In this document: one piece after another, positions 23,940 to 24,020 of the stretch
Layout of the letters: each line of letters starts with the position of its first letter
Position numbering within the stretch: position 1 is the stretch's first letter
IMG/VR virus record: IMGVR_UViG_3300044712_002305
Span: 1 to 24,020 of that record
Origin: a virus
Direction: 5' to 3' (one strand)
DNA: 24,020 nucleotides
Position numbers and translations under genes: made by a program
The notes under the pieces: generated by a model
Database searches by the model: none
What the model was told of the DNA's origin: nothing
What the model saw: only the letters and a program-made list of their open reading frames with translations

Positions 23940-24020
23940 TAATTTCAAGAGGCGGCCAGGCCGTGTGTGAAGCGAAACTCAGGAGCGGCGGGGCTTCAGA
24001 ATCACGACGCGGCTCTTAGC

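Noticed and set aside
23884-24020. Attachment site or terminal inverted repeat for the recombinase unit
   Set aside because: No repeat longer than a few bases shared with 20264-20545 could be found by eye, so none is annotated.
1-24020. tRNA genes, rRNA genes or a CRISPR array
   Set aside because: No cloverleaf-like sequence, rRNA signature or regularly spaced short repeats were seen.

Overview
This window is mostly the late region of a lambda-like, long-tailed (siphovirus-type) prophage in a GC-rich proteobacterium, most likely an alphaproteobacterium of the Rhodospirillales/Magnetospirillum kind. The taxon is inferred from base composition, codon use and the kinds of phage protein present; no rRNA or housekeeping gene is visible to confirm it.

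Positions 1-7043 hold the end of the major capsid gene, head-tail connector genes, tail terminator, tail tube, tail chaperone and tape measure, all on the + strand and tightly packed. The tail chaperone carries a canonical -1 slippery heptamer (GGGAAAC, 3729-3735) in the correct phase, so a lambda G/G-T type frameshift product is expected. A parDE-type toxin-antitoxin pair sits on the opposite strand between the tape measure and the next tail gene (7047-7569), with an inverted repeat upstream that looks like its operator.

Positions 7628-16022 hold tail-tip and fibre-like genes: a minor tail protein, an alanine-rich coiled-coil protein with an internal duplication, an RCC1-propeller protein, small proteins, a DUF1833 protein, an NlpC/P60 peptidase and a J-like tip protein. 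An intrinsic terminator follows. Then come lysis genes (P5-like muralytic protein and holin-like protein, 16085-17127) and a second strong terminator.

From about 17200 to 20330 the sequence is visibly less GC-rich and looks like an acquired accessory region. It has an unrecognised gene on the - strand and a UvrD-like SF1 helicase/ATPase on the + strand. The helicase's N-terminal coding sequence appears to lie in another frame upstream, so the gene is probably frameshifted.

Positions 20545-23883 hold a compact - strand three-gene unit: a large serine recombinase lacking the usual Cys pairs, followed by two different ParB/RepB-like proteins, translationally coupled. This is the most unusual arrangement in the window and looks like a self-contained mobile or DNA-rearranging module. 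No tRNA, rRNA, CRISPR array or recognisable att site was found.
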